64,000 nt of DNA from Photobacterium lutimaris (GCF_003025555.1 NZ_PYMH01000004.1:62001-126000); one strand, 5' to 3'; shown: positions 34,291 through 44,102, counted from the stretch's first letter. The notes: generated by a model not told the origin, from the sequence alone. Program-made: numbers and translations.

Positions 34291-35382
34291 TCAGATACAA
34301 GGAACCTGCTGGGTAATACAGTGAATATTACCGCCACCTAGCAAAATTTCCCGGGCATCGACCCCTGTAATTTTGTAGCCGGGGTAAAGATTGTTCAGTA
34401 AATCCTCCACCTCAGAATCCAAATTGTCATCCAGTAGCGGGTAGACGATTTGATCATTGGTCACCAGATAGTTGGCATAAGAGCCAGCCAGACGTTCGCC
34501 TGGCGTGCGCTCCATACCCTCTGAGACATCAACGCCATTGGCTTCATTTTCTGATATGAACAAAGGTCCCGGCATAGGTAATTTGTGTACTCTAATCTTA
34601 CGGCCCTTCGCGTCAGTTTGTGTCTCTAGTACATCTAAAGCATGACGAGAGATTTCATACTGCGGATCAGTTTTATCATCACACCAAGTCAGTACAATTT
34701 CACCGGGACGAACAACGTGAATAAGGTTGTCGACATGACCATTGGTCTCGTCATTGTATAAACCACTCGGGATCCAGATGACTTTTTCTACCGAGAGGTA
34801 ATCGTATAGTACCTGCTCAATTTCTTCTTTGGACAAGTCTGGATTACGGCTAGGGTGGAGCAGGCATTCTTCAGTGGTGTACAGGGTACCTTCACCATCA
34901 ACGTGGATAGAGCCGCCTTCGAGAACAATTGGCGCACGGTAACTGGCATCACCGTGAAACTCGCAAACCTTTTGTGCGACAGCGTCATCTTTGTCCCATG
35001 GGAAGTAAAGTCCATCAACTAATCCACCCCATGCATTGAAATGCCAATCGACGCCGCGCCTATGTCCCTCGCTGTCGATGACATAGGAAGGGCCAATATC
35101 TCTCATCCACGAGTCATCTGTGCTCATTTCGACTAACCGAACGTTATCTGGCAGCATTTGCCGTGCGTTTTCAAACTGCTGGGCACTGACGACCATGTTT
35201 ACTGGAGTCGACTGGGAAATGGCCTCGGCGACATTGACGAACGTGGTTTGTGCCGGCTTTCCGCCAAAGCGCCAATTATCAGTACGCTCTGGCCAAGCCA
35301 TCCATACCGCGGCTTGGGGCTCGTGTTCGCCGGGCATTCTGAAACCATCTTGTCTTGGTGTTGAATCAATTCGTTTGCTCAT
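34291..35382 (-). CDS. aguA: Agmatine deiminase
   Basis: ATG 35382 yields 363 residues, the usual family length; an in-frame ATG at 35448 would overlap the neighbouring permease. Typical AguA segments are MPGEHEPQAAVWMAWPERTDNW, DDSWMRDIGPSYVI, GGLVDGLYFPWDKDD, and the catalytic Cys355 in GGGNIHC near the C-terminus. It hydrolyses agmatine to N-carbamoylputrescine and ammonia. It is 16 bp downstream of an antiporter-like permease and part of a split cluster that includes carbamate kinase and putrescine carbamoyltransferase. Confidence 0.95.
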   Translation of the reverse strand: MSKRIDSTPRQDGFRMPGEHEPQAAVWMAWPERTDNWRFGGKPAQTTFVNVAEAISQSTPVNMVVSAQQFENARQMLPDNVRLVEMSTDDSWMRDIGPSYVIDSEGHRRGVDWHFNAWGGLVDGLYFPWDKDDAVAQKVCEFHGDASYRAPIVLEGGSIHVDGEGTLYTTEECLLHPSRNPDLSKEEIEQVLYDYLSVEKVIWIPSGLYNDETNGHVDNLIHVVRPGEIVLTWCDDKTDPQYEISRHALDVLETQTDAKGRKIRVHKLPMPGPLFISENEANGVDVSEGMERTPGERLAGSYANYLVTNDQIVYPLLDDNLDSEVEDLLNNLYPGYKITGVDAREILLGGGNIHCITQQVPCI

Positions 35383-35398
35383 GGCTATACATCCTATC

Positions 35399-36823
35399 TT
35401 AATGGCTATGAGAAGGTTGCTGGTTTGGTTGATTTGTTTTTTGGGCATTCTTTTTATTGACGGCGAGCTTCAATAAATATTCGCCGATGCCCACGGTCAG
35501 AATGACCCCTATAAGGACAGGTGCACTGTATGTCCAGTTAACGGTCATATCGATCAGCTCAGGGAAGATAAAGAGGATCACGGCTTGGGCGATGACGATA
35601 AAACAGATGATGCTTAATGCCCACTGTACGCCTAGTCCACCCGGTACACGGAAAGGGCGCGCTGTGTCTGGGTCACTGATACGTAGTTTCAGGTATGAAG
35701 GGAACATAAACAGATAAGGAAGAAGGAAGATACAACTGGAGAAAGCAAACACTGACCAGAACAGATCATCACTGGTTTGGGCAAACACGGCATATGCCAG
35801 AATCACCACCGTCGAGAGCATGCCGGTAATATTGTTGGCACCGACTGGGGTGTCGTGTTTCTCAGACATTCTGGCGACGGTTTCAGGTAGTTCGCCCTCA
35901 TTGGCCGCTTCTGCTGCGGCACGGCTGGCACCCATAGTCCAAGTCACCATGTTACCGATGAAGGTTAACAGCGCCATGGTACCGATAAGGTAAACCATAC
36001 CCGTTCCGAATACACCCGTGCCAAAGAGTTTGCGAAGCGTATCGACAATACCAGCAACCAAACCAATATCTTGAACCGGTAGCGCCATTAGGATCCCAAC
36101 AGTGCCGAAGACATATAGGAAAGCAGTGATAGCTGCGGCAAGGAAGATGGATTTTGGCATATCGCGGACATCCTTCATTTCTTTGGTCATGGTGGCGACC
36201 AGTTCAAAGCCCATCAAGTTGAATACCAAGGCTGGAAGGAAAGCGACACCGGTGTCTAAGCTCGGCATCATTGTAGACATTGAGAATTCGTTGGCCACAC
36301 CATGCTTAGCGGCATAGAAGAAACCGCCGAAGCCGAGTACGGAAATAACCGTGACTTTAAGGATTGCCCCGATGTTAGTGACCCAGACGCCAACATCCAC
36401 AGAGACATTGCAGATCCAGATGGTGAGCCAAGTTAACGCAATACAGATGACGATTTGCCAGATAAGGGAAAGCCCTGGGAAAAAGAGCTCAGCAAACATA
36501 CCGGCAAACATGATGTAGACCGCAGGCATCCATAGCCCGACGTTTATCCAGTAAAACCACGTGGTTCTAACTGCCCATTTGTAGCCAAACGCCTTTTTGA
36601 CCCAATCGTAAATACCGCCATCTCCCGGATAAGTGGTGCCAAGTTCAGAAGTGATTAATCCGTAGGGAATGACGAAAACAATAAGGGTGACCAGCCACCA
36701 CCCGATGGCACTTGCACCGATGGAGGCGGAAGCTGTCAAGGTATCAACGACGATAACAGCACATAGGCTGAAGAGGGCGAGACTGCCGACGCCCATTTTT
36801 CCGCCTGAAGTTTGTGTTTCCAT
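35399..36823 (-). CDS. aguD: APC-family permease, probable agmatine/putrescine antiporter
   Basis: 474 residues with about twelve hydrophobic segments and the APC opening GSLALFSLCAVIVVDTL and ELGTTYPGDGGIYDWVKKAFG. It is directly upstream of aguA with a GGAGATATAAT ribosome site, so exchange of agmatine for putrescine is the likely task (inference from context; sequence alone gives amino acid or polyamine transport). Confidence 0.82.
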   Translation of the reverse strand: METQTSGGKMGVGSLALFSLCAVIVVDTLTASASIGASAIGWWLVTLIVFVIPYGLITSELGTTYPGDGGIYDWVKKAFGYKWAVRTTWFYWINVGLWMPAVYIMFAGMFAELFFPGLSLIWQIVICIALTWLTIWICNVSVDVGVWVTNIGAILKVTVISVLGFGGFFYAAKHGVANEFSMSTMMPSLDTGVAFLPALVFNLMGFELVATMTKEMKDVRDMPKSIFLAAAITAFLYVFGTVGILMALPVQDIGLVAGIVDTLRKLFGTGVFGTGMVYLIGTMALLTFIGNMVTWTMGASRAAAEAANEGELPETVARMSEKHDTPVGANNITGMLSTVVILAYAVFAQTSDDLFWSVFAFSSCIFLLPYLFMFPSYLKLRISDPDTARPFRVPGGLGVQWALSIICFIVIAQAVILFIFPELIDMTVNWTYSAPVLIGVILTVGIGEYLLKLAVNKKNAQKTNQPNQQPSHSH

Positions 36824-36921
36824 AATTATATCTCCGTGATTGTTACACGTTATTTATGCTTGATGTCTAATTCTTTATTTAACGAAGTAAATCTTATGCC
36901 TAATGAGCGTTGACATTCGTT

Positions 36922-36931
36922 ATTAGAATCA
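36922..36931. promoter_or_regulatory. Candidate TetR operator, copy 1 (aguD-aguA promoter side)
   Basis: ATTAGAATCA, the reverse complement of the TGATTCTAAT found at 37018 and 38819. Confidence 0.45.
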
Positions 36932-37017
36932 CTTATCGGGCATCGTAAATATATGGAAGCCAAAGGCGTGATTGCGACCATGATTAAAAGGTATCAATGC
37001 TACTTGGTAGAGAAAAT

Positions 37018-37027
37018 TGATTCTAAT
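37018..37027. promoter_or_regulatory. Candidate TetR operator, copy 2 (carbamate kinase promoter side)
   Basis: TGATTCTAAT, 74 bp before the carbamate kinase start, in the divergent 36824-37100 region. Confidence 0.45.
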
Positions 37028-37100
37028 CAAATAATGATGTTTATCATTAGCGCTAGATTAATTATCAGTTTCTTGTTGATAGCTAAGGTGGATAAACGAT

Positions 37101-38015
37101 ATGAAAAAGGGAAAACCAATTATTGTGGTTGCTGTTGGCGGAAATGCACTTTTGCAGCGTGGCGAATTAATGAGTTATGAAAACCAAGCCAGTAATATTG
37201 ATGTTGCCTCCAAAGCGCTAGCCCAATTAAGTGAAGACTATCGGGTTGTTGTTGTGCATGGTAATGGCCCACAAGTCGGCTTACTGGCCTTACAAAATTT
37301 AGCCTATGCCGATGCGCCACCTTATCCGCTCGATGTATTAGGCGCCGAAACCCAAGGCATGATTGGTTATATGATGGCCCAGAGCATGAGGAAATATATG
37401 CGCAATGGCCAGGTGAGCACGGTTGTGACACAAATCTTGGTCGATAAAGATGATCCTGCCTTTGGTAAGCCAAATAAATTCATAGGGCCGGTTTACGATA
37501 AACAGACGGCACAAGCCAAGGCTGTGCAATATGGCTGGCAAATCAAGCCCGATGGTGAGTATTGGCGTCGTGTCGTTCCTTCGCCATTCCCCAAAGGAAT
37601 TATCGAAATTGATAGTATACGCACATTACTCGATGCCGGTCATACAGTAATATGTTGTGGTGGTGGAGGTTGCCCGGTGATTGAGCATGAAGGTGAAATT
37701 AACGGGGTTGAGGCGGTAGTTGATAAAGACTTTTCTGCTGCGACATTAGCCAAGCAGTTGAATGCAGAGCACTTTCTCATATTGACTGATGGTGATTATG
37801 TTTGCGTGGATTGGGGCAAGCCAACTGAGCAGCCACTCTACGATGTAACGGTTAAGCAGTTGCTGCAATATACGTTTGCTGCGGGATCAATGGCGCCTAA
37901 GGTTGAGGCATGTTGTGAGTTTGCCAGCCATTCGTTAGGTACAGCGCATATTGGCTCACTCCATAAAGCTTCAGATATCATGGCAAGCCGTTCTGGTACA
38001 CATATACACGGATAG
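37101..38015 (+). CDS. arcC: Carbamate kinase
   Basis: 304 residues; AAGGTGG lies eight bases before the ATG. Recognisable segments: IIVVAVGGNALLQRG (phosphate loop), VVVHGNGPQVGLLALQNLA and VICCGGGGCPVIE, with a conserved acidic/basic VVDKDFSAATLAKQL. It moves the carbamoyl phosphate phosphate to ADP, making ATP, ammonia and carbon dioxide, which completes agmatine fermentation to putrescine. It sits 8 bp before the TetR gene. The name aguC would fit its pathway. Confidence 0.93.
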   Translation: MKKGKPIIVVAVGGNALLQRGELMSYENQASNIDVASKALAQLSEDYRVVVVHGNGPQVGLLALQNLAYADAPPYPLDVLGAETQGMIGYMMAQSMRKYMRNGQVSTVVTQILVDKDDPAFGKPNKFIGPVYDKQTAQAKAVQYGWQIKPDGEYWRRVVPSPFPKGIIEIDSIRTLLDAGHTVICCGGGGCPVIEHEGEINGVEAVVDKDFSAATLAKQLNAEHFLILTDGDYVCVDWGKPTEQPLYDVTVKQLLQYTFAAGSMAPKVEACCEFASHSLGTAHIGSLHKASDIMASRSGTHIHG

Positions 38016-38023
38016 GTTATTTA

Positions 38024-38638
38024 ATGCGAAAAGAGTCGACAGAGAAGAGACTTGAAAGGATCCATTCAGCAGCGATTAGTCTGGCATCACAAAGAGAGGT
38101 GAATTCAATATCCATTTATGATGTTGCTAAAGAAGCGGCTATTGCTGCATCAACGGTTTATCATCATTATCCGAATATCGAATCTTTGATTTGTGAGTTA
38201 ATGAACAAGGTATTTGATGACTTTGAACGGGTGTTAGACGACGCTATCGTGGCTGAAAATGTTCACCATTGGTCTGATATAAATAGAATGATAGAGCAGA
38301 GCTTTGTCGATTATTATCGTTTGGCTCCTTTGGCGCAGCACACATTATTAGGGCAACATACCTACTCATCCGTCAGGCAGGCTGATGCACAAAATGATCT
38401 ACTATTGGGAAAGAAAGTAGAGAATATCTACCGACAATATTTTACTCTCCCTGAGCTGCCGAGTGATGTCAATATATTTGCTATAGCGCTGCAGGTTGCA
38501 GATAAAGTTTACTCGATGAACTATAGAGAAAATGGTGAGATCGCACCTGAAATGGCGCGAGAAGCGATAGTGATCACCGAGGCTTATTTGGGTACCTATT
38601 TGCCGAAGCAATTACCGAAGGCAGTATTGATAAACTAA
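38024..38638 (+). CDS. TetR-family regulator of the agmatine genes
   Basis: 204 residues; an N-terminal TetR helix-turn-helix (RIHSAAISLASQREVNSISIYDVAKEA cut here as SIYDVAKEAAIAASTVYHHYPN) and a helical ligand-binding C-terminal part. It is in one operon with carbamate kinase, 8 bp after its stop. Pseudomonas AguR, also TetR-type, controls agmatine genes, so the same role is inferred. The TGATTCTAAT sites at three promoters in this cluster are its plausible operators. Confidence 0.87.
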   Translation: MRKESTEKRLERIHSAAISLASQREVNSISIYDVAKEAAIAASTVYHHYPNIESLICELMNKVFDDFERVLDDAIVAENVHHWSDINRMIEQSFVDYYRLAPLAQHTLLGQHTYSSVRQADAQNDLLLGKKVENIYRQYFTLPELPSDVNIFAIALQVADKVYSMNYRENGEIAPEMAREAIVITEAYLGTYLPKQLPKAVLIN

Positions 38639-38676
38639 TTACATTATAGTCAAAAGATAGATTTATTAGATTGAAT

Positions 38677-38708
38677 CCACTACAGTTATTTTCTGTAGTG
38701 GGTTTTTG
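38677..38708 (+). terminator. Rho-independent terminator after the TetR gene
   Basis: Stem CCACTACAG / CTGTAGTGG, loop TTATTTT, then GTTTTTGTT. Confidence 0.9.
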
Positions 38709-38818
38709 TTGTTATAGGAAATATTAAAATAGAATATCGATAATCAGTGTAAGATGAATATAATAGATGTGACATGTGTCAATCTAGTTATTCAAGGTGA
38801 AATGACTGTACCGATTAG

Positions 38819-38835
38819 TGATTCTAATTTTAGAA
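38819..38835. promoter_or_regulatory. Candidate TetR operator, copy 3 (aguB promoter)
   Basis: TGATTCTAAT with palindromic extension TTCTAA-TT-TTAGAA (38822-38835), about 97 bp upstream of aguB. The most symmetric of the three copies. Confidence 0.5.
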
Positions 38836-38931
38836 TTATTATTTCTTTTTCTAGATACTGAATTCAACCAAGCAATACACCACAGCGTTATTGCTGGACG
38901 AATAAATTAACTCTGGTAAAAGGATACGAAA

Positions 38932-39978
38932 ATGAGACTTCCATCTTCTAGTGCAACTGAACTGACTAAACCTAACCTGCGCCATTTTCTTAAAACACAG
39001 GATTTTACCAAACAAGAACTTGAAGAAATTTTAGAACTGATGGCAATGCTGAAACAAGCGCGCCGAGATAACGCCGTTCCTCAGCTATTCAAAGGCAAAT
39101 CTGTTGCGATGATTTTCGAGCAGCCTTCAACCCGCACTCGTGTGTCTTTTGAAACGGCAGCAACAATTCTTGGCGGCCATGCATTGTTTCTGTCACCAAA
39201 AGATATTCACTTAGGGGCTAAAGAGTCGCTCGAAGATACAGGCCGTGTGCTATCGCGTATGGTGGATGTCATTATGGCGCGTGTTGATGAACATGACACT
39301 GTCGCAGGGCTGGCTAAGTATGCCAGCGTGCCAGTTATCAATGGATTGTGTGATTGGTTACATCCAACCCAGATCATGGCTGACTTGTTCACCATGAAAG
39401 AGCACCTGCCAGAAGGTAAAGATCTCAGCGATTTGACGGTGGCGTTTGTAGGGGATGCGACCAATGTAGCGTCTTCTTTGATGTTTGCCTGCACTAAATT
39501 TGGCATGACCTTCAAGCATATCTGTCCTGAACGCTTCAAGGCACCACAGAAGTGGATTGATATTGCGCTAGGAAACTGTGAAACATCAGGCGGTAAGTTG
39601 GTCATTACTGACAACACCGATGAGGTGGCAGGCTGCGATATTATCGTCGCAGATAGCTTCTACTGGTTTGGTCAGGAAGATGAGAAAGAGATTCGCCTAT
39701 CAACCTTCATCCCAGAGTATGTTGTGACAGAAGCCATGATGGCGAAAGCTGGGCCGAACTCAATGTTCATGCACTGTCTGCCAGCCAATGATCAGCGCGA
39801 GTGTACCCGTGGCGTAATGGAAGCGGATAATTCACTGATCTTTGATGAGGCTGAAAACCGACTCACCGCACAAATGGCACTGTTGGTGTACTTCACACAT
39901 AAAGACATGGCCATTCCAACCCCAGAGGTTGAAGCGGCACATAAAGAGAAGATTGATAAATTCCTCTCTGCACTATAA
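38932..39978 (+). CDS. aguB: Putrescine carbamoyltransferase
   Basis: 348 residues with AAAAGGATACG before the ATG. The carbamoyl phosphate loop reads FEQPSTRTRVSFETA (Ser66-Arg70), followed by HPTQIMAD and MHCLPANDQRECTRGV near the C-terminus. These match the putrescine-specific branch; ornithine transcarbamoylases have FEKxSTRTR and a different C-terminal loop. It converts N-carbamoylputrescine plus phosphate to putrescine and carbamoyl phosphate. An ornithine transcarbamoylase reading is possible but the agmatine deiminase, kinase and antiporter nearby make the assignment strong. Confidence 0.9.
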   Translation: MRLPSSSATELTKPNLRHFLKTQDFTKQELEEILELMAMLKQARRDNAVPQLFKGKSVAMIFEQPSTRTRVSFETAATILGGHALFLSPKDIHLGAKESLEDTGRVLSRMVDVIMARVDEHDTVAGLAKYASVPVINGLCDWLHPTQIMADLFTMKEHLPEGKDLSDLTVAFVGDATNVASSLMFACTKFGMTFKHICPERFKAPQKWIDIALGNCETSGGKLVITDNTDEVAGCDIIVADSFYWFGQEDEKEIRLSTFIPEYVVTEAMMAKAGPNSMFMHCLPANDQRECTRGVMEADNSLIFDEAENRLTAQMALLVYFTHKDMAIPTPEVEAAHKEKIDKFLSAL

Positions 39979-40110
39979 TTTCAATCCATGTTGAAACCAG
40001 CTCGCAGACACGGGCAAAGCCTCGCCCCGGTGGTTAGATGCTTTTCATAACCGCAGGGATAGGATAATAGTGACGCAGCCGTAGAGAAGTAATATGTGCT
40101 GATGAGAATA

Positions 40111-40137
40111 AAAGCCGACGAATACGTCGGCTTTTAT
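40111..40137. terminator. Bidirectional terminator between aguB and the beta-mannosidase gene
   Basis: Stem AAAGCCGACG / CGTCGGCTTT with loop AATA, T and A tracts on both flanks. Confidence 0.88.
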
Positions 40138-40211
40138 CTTTTATTTATAATCCGGTTTATGGCCGAATTAGTAGTGGCTCCAGTTTACTTTACTTCGTTG
40201 CGATAAGCGAT

Positions 40212-42668
40212 TTAATAGGTGCTTCGAAGGTCATAGATTGTCACTCCTGCCAGCAAGGTATCAACAGATGCGTTACCAAGATATTTCACTTTGCGTTGCG
40301 ATCCAGTGATTGTCGCTGGCAACAAGGTAAAGCTTGAATCCTCAAAGCGACCTTCACCATCAAATTCAATATGGACGAAGTGGGCGGGTTGGTCGCAGTC
40401 CAGTACAATGTAGTGTTGCCCTTCTTCGTTGATGATTGTCCATTCAATGTTGCTTTTTTGAATGTCAGCATGCTTGTACAGTGCAGGGTAGAATGTGTTC
40501 TCTATAACTTGCGCTTTGTCATGAAGCTCAACATGCAGGAAGTAATCGGTTTGCGGATTACTCTTGTTCAGAGTGGTTGACCAAGGTTGAGTAACCCCAT
40601 CAGCGACCAAGGCTGATTCAACCGGCCACGACTGGAGCACCTCGCCGTTCCAACCTATCTTTCTCACTGTTCCTGTTAGCGTAACAGGGCGGTGCTGATC
40701 GTTAATGACGTGTAGAGTGATCACATCATTTTCTTCGATAAAAGTCGCTAGCTGTGGTGCAAAAAATCGTTTTGCATGGTAATGCAGTTGCTTCCAGCGC
40801 CCGGTATATTCAATGCTCGACCAAGAGCTGACAGGCCAGCAGTCATTTAGTTGCCAATAAAGAATGCCTCGACAATGATCCTTGTGTGCTCTCCAGTACT
40901 CACTGGCAGTTTTGATCGCTAATGCTTGCTGTACCTGGCTAAGGTAAAGCATATTTTCAAAGGTGGTTGGGAAGCGGAAATAGCGGGTGAACATTTCAGT
41001 AATAATGCTGTTACCACGTCCGTTCTTCTGGTGTTGCTCAAATGTCGGCGATGTGACATTCCAGTCACTCTCTTCCGCATAGGTTTTTACCGTAGGAAGT
41101 GACGGCCAAGATTGATAGCCAAACTCAGAGCAGAACCTAGGTTTCACGCTGTAGTATGCATCAAGCGATTTGCCCGAATGCCAAACATCCCAGAAGTGCA
41201 TGTCCCCACTGTCATCATCGTGCCACGCATCGCCAAAGTCGAGTTCACCGTTACATGGTGAGCTAGCCCAGAAGCGGCGGGTTGGGTCTTCTTCTTCCAC
41301 GACACGTGCAAGCATGTTGTTCAGTCGGTCATAGTTAACAACATATTTCTCGCGATTATTTTTTGACTCAGGGTACCAACCGATAGCACCGATCACTTCA
41401 TTGTCGCCACACCAAAGAGCAAGCGAAGGGTGGTCTGATAAGCGACGTACCTGATCAATAACTTCTAGCTCTACATCCTTCATGAACTCTTTTGTCGAAG
41501 GGTAAAGGGCACAGGCAAACATAAGGTCTTGCCATATCATCAAGCCGAGTTCGTCACAGAGCTCGTAGAAAATGTCATGTTCATACATTCCGCCGCCCCA
41601 AACTCGAATCATGTTCATGTTGGCGGCTTTTGCGTCTTCTAGTAGGCGGCGATAGTTTTCAGGGGTATGGGAGGAAGGTAGCGCATCTAACGGGATCCAG
41701 TTGGCACCTTTAGCCATGATAGCCTGGTCGTTGACAACAAAGGTCATCGCGCTACCAATGTCATCCACAGAAGTATCTAGCTCTAGCTTACGCAAACCAA
41801 GCTTTTTGCTGATCTGATGTTGATTCAGAGTAACAGTCAGTGGGTAGAGATATGCATCACCATAGCCTGCTGGCCACCACCGCTTAGGCTTGGCGACACT
41901 TACAGTGAAAGTTGTACATTGTGTATCCAATGTAGCCATATCAACCGGGAGGAGGTAGATTTGGTCGTCAAATTCAACTTTTATCGTACTTGGTTCGTCG
42001 CTGTGTGCAGTTACATCAAAGCTTACGTTGATCTCTAGCTCACAGCTGCCATCGTCTTGCCAGTGTTGTACAGTCTGAACCCGGTTCAGGCGGGTTTTAT
42101 GAACTGGCTCAAGGACAATCGACTGGTAGATACCGCTAACGAGCAAGCAAATACCCCAGTCCCATCCAGCATGGCATTGGGTTTTACGCAGCGTGTTCAT
42201 ATGGGGTATTTGGTTGTTGCCCACAGCCCACGGCACTGGGAAAGGGAGTCGTTTTGCGCGTTCGGCGGCTTCAATATCTGCACGCTTTAGCTCAATTTTT
42301 ATCTCATTCTGTCCCGGCTTTAGATAAGGCAATACATCCACAGTATAACGCCTGAACATGTTGCTACAGCTGACAACAGGGTGACCATTGATTGTGAATT
42401 CGGCGAGGGTATCAACAAACTCTAACTTTAAGTCAATGGCGTTAGCCTCGAACCACTCGGCGTCAATGTGAAAGGTTCTCTCCAAGTGCCATTCACTCTC
42501 TCCAACCCACTGAACGTTCTGTTCATTACAGCCGAGGTAAGGATTCTCAAGCAGTCCGGAATGTATTAATGCTGAGTGTATGTCACCTGGTAGTGCACAA
42601 GAAATATCAATGTTCGGATGCTGTGGTGATGTCAGCTTCCATTTACCATCAAGTAACAAAGTGGACAA
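40212..42668 (-). CDS. Beta-mannosidase, GH2 family, cytoplasmic
   Basis: 818 residues, TTG start at 42668 six bases after AAGGAG. No signal peptide. GH2 beta-mannosidase hallmarks are the N-terminal sandwich (GKWKLTSPQHPN, CALPGDIHSALIHSGL, NPYLGCNEQNVQWVGESEWH), NMIRVWGGGMYEHDIFYELCDE, the catalytic acid/base region LWCGDNEV and the nucleophile region SEFGYQSWPS. It removes beta-linked mannose, for example from Man-beta-1,4-GlcNAc. In front lies the porin and the palindromic site at 42777. The hydrolases at 49560 and 52307 would supply the other steps of a mannose/GlcNAc-containing oligosaccharide. Confidence 0.92.
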   Translation of the reverse strand: MSTLLLDGKWKLTSPQHPNIDISCALPGDIHSALIHSGLLENPYLGCNEQNVQWVGESEWHLERTFHIDAEWFEANAIDLKLEFVDTLAEFTINGHPVVSCSNMFRRYTVDVLPYLKPGQNEIKIELKRADIEAAERAKRLPFPVPWAVGNNQIPHMNTLRKTQCHAGWDWGICLLVSGIYQSIVLEPVHKTRLNRVQTVQHWQDDGSCELEINVSFDVTAHSDEPSTIKVEFDDQIYLLPVDMATLDTQCTTFTVSVAKPKRWWPAGYGDAYLYPLTVTLNQHQISKKLGLRKLELDTSVDDIGSAMTFVVNDQAIMAKGANWIPLDALPSSHTPENYRRLLEDAKAANMNMIRVWGGGMYEHDIFYELCDELGLMIWQDLMFACALYPSTKEFMKDVELEVIDQVRRLSDHPSLALWCGDNEVIGAIGWYPESKNNREKYVVNYDRLNNMLARVVEEEDPTRRFWASSPCNGELDFGDAWHDDDSGDMHFWDVWHSGKSLDAYYSVKPRFCSEFGYQSWPSLPTVKTYAEESDWNVTSPTFEQHQKNGRGNSIITEMFTRYFRFPTTFENMLYLSQVQQALAIKTASEYWRAHKDHCRGILYWQLNDCWPVSSWSSIEYTGRWKQLHYHAKRFFAPQLATFIEENDVITLHVINDQHRPVTLTGTVRKIGWNGEVLQSWPVESALVADGVTQPWSTTLNKSNPQTDYFLHVELHDKAQVIENTFYPALYKHADIQKSNIEWTIINEEGQHYIVLDCDQPAHFVHIEFDGEGRFEDSSFTLLPATITGSQRKVKYLGNASVDTLLAGVTIYDLRSTY

Positions 42669-42776
42669 AACGAACTCCTTGGTGAGTGTTTGTTTAATGG
42701 GAATTTTAAATGATAGATATTGTATTTAAACTTCATCGAGGCATAAAGTGGAATAAACTCCAATATACTGGACATA

Positions 42777-42802
42777 TGTCTAATAACGCAATTTATTAGA
42801 CA
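42777..42802. promoter_or_regulatory. Inverted-repeat operator candidate between GH2 and porin genes
   Basis: Perfect 10-bp arms TGTCTAATAA and TTATTAGACA around CGCAAT. Related half-sites TGGACAT (42769-42775) and ATGTCCAATATT (about 42906) lie in the same 42669-43043 region. Its location between two divergently read genes next to an RpiR gene suggests control of both. Confidence 0.55.
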
Positions 42803-43043
42803 TGGCTTTATTAAATACCAATGGATTTACTTACATTTTGCTGAAGTATGAACGGGATCATGTTTTTTGTCGTATTAGCTCTCTGTGCTATGAAGTGGAT
42901 AAATGTCCAATATTCAAAAAAGACTCAGTTAGATATTATTTCAATACCAGCTAAGTATATTTAATAACTTGATTTTTACATTTTTGGCTACTTGCCTATC
43001 GTACTTAGTCTGTTTCTTTTTTATATTAATAATAGGACAAATT

Positions 43044-44102
43044 ATGAAAGCTAAGTATTGTGCTGTAATGTGTGCTGCAGCCTTACTATCCTCTCTTGCA
43101 ACAGCAAATGATGATATTGAGCTATACGGTCAAGTTGCCATTTCAATGTATAGTTATGCTGAAGATGGCAAAGATACAATAAATCGTTTGGATAATGAAT
43201 CACGAATTGGCTTCCGTGGCGCGAAAGAATTAGAGCGTGGTCCAAGATTGATATGGCAAATTGAGGGGAACAACGTTGGTTCAGGGGAGAATAGCGGTGA
43301 TGGTCAATTAGGATTTCGAGATACTTTTGGCGCGTTTGAAGATGACAGTTGGGGACGGGTACAATTTGGTCGTTTTCTGACACCGGTATATGCCATTATT
43401 GATTGGCCTTATTCAAACCCAGGTCTGGGAAATGTATTTGACTGGGGAGACGATATTGCTGGTGGCGCATATTACGATAGGCAGGCTGATCAAGTTAGCT
43501 GGAGTAGTCCGAACTGGAATGGATTGACTACAACGTTAGCAGTAGGTCGCGGTAATAACTTGGAAAATTCGAGCAGTAATTTCTACGGCGCTTCAGTCCA
43601 TTATAACTATGGCCCTTTACAACTCCATGCGGGTTATGAATATGGTACTGAGCGCTTAGTTGAACTAGAAGAATCAGGTTCTCTGATGACGGCAAACTCA
43701 GATTACCAAACTTATGTGACTGGCTTTGAATTGGCTTTCTCGAATGGCATTGGGCTCTTTGGTGCATACAAAGTGATGTCTGCGGACTATTCGGACTACA
43801 ACAACGGTACGTCAGATGCGGGAACGATAGAAGACATTATAGGTGAAAAGCAAGCGCAAACATCATACTCTGTGGGTGCCCTTTATGATATTGGTTTCTG
43901 GCAATTCAAAGTAGGTTATGCTGCTAATAACGATCTTGAAATTGATAACCGAAAAGTGAGTGGAACTGCGGATAACGTCTTATCAGGCCAAGCTATCTAC
44001 TTCTTGGATGATCCAGCGCTGCTGTACTTCCGAGTGAAGAAAATGGAAATCAATGAATCAGATATCACCGAAGTACGTCTTGGGGTTGAGTACTACTTCT
44101 AA
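43044..44102 (+). CDS. General porin, OmpU/OmpC-like
   Basis: 352 residues from ATG 43044 after AGGACAA; a longer in-frame start at 42969 adds a hydrophobic stretch but no ribosome site. Signal peptide ends near ATA-ND. Porin pattern: DIELYGQVAISMYSYAEDGKD, IGFRGAKELERGPRLIWQIEG, FGRFLTPVYAIIDWP, ending in VRLGVEYYF with the terminal Phe. It would form a trimeric outer-membrane channel. Placed beside the mannoside genes, it may bring the oligosaccharides in. Confidence 0.9.
   Translation: MKAKYCAVMCAAALLSSLATANDDIELYGQVAISMYSYAEDGKDTINRLDNESRIGFRGAKELERGPRLIWQIEGNNVGSGENSGDGQLGFRDTFGAFEDDSWGRVQFGRFLTPVYAIIDWPYSNPGLGNVFDWGDDIAGGAYYDRQADQVSWSSPNWNGLTTTLAVGRGNNLENSSSNFYGASVHYNYGPLQLHAGYEYGTERLVELEESGSLMTANSDYQTYVTGFELAFSNGIGLFGAYKVMSADYSDYNNGTSDAGTIEDIIGEKQAQTSYSVGALYDIGFWQFKVGYAANNDLEIDNRKVSGTADNVLSGQAIYFLDDPALLYFRVKKMEINESDITEVRLGVEYYF

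Noticed and set aside
38932..39978. Ornithine transcarbamoylase (ArcB/ArgF) instead of AguB
   Set aside because: The FEQPSTRTR loop, the C-terminal segment after HCLPA and the agmatine deiminase neighbours favour putrescine carbamoyltransferase.
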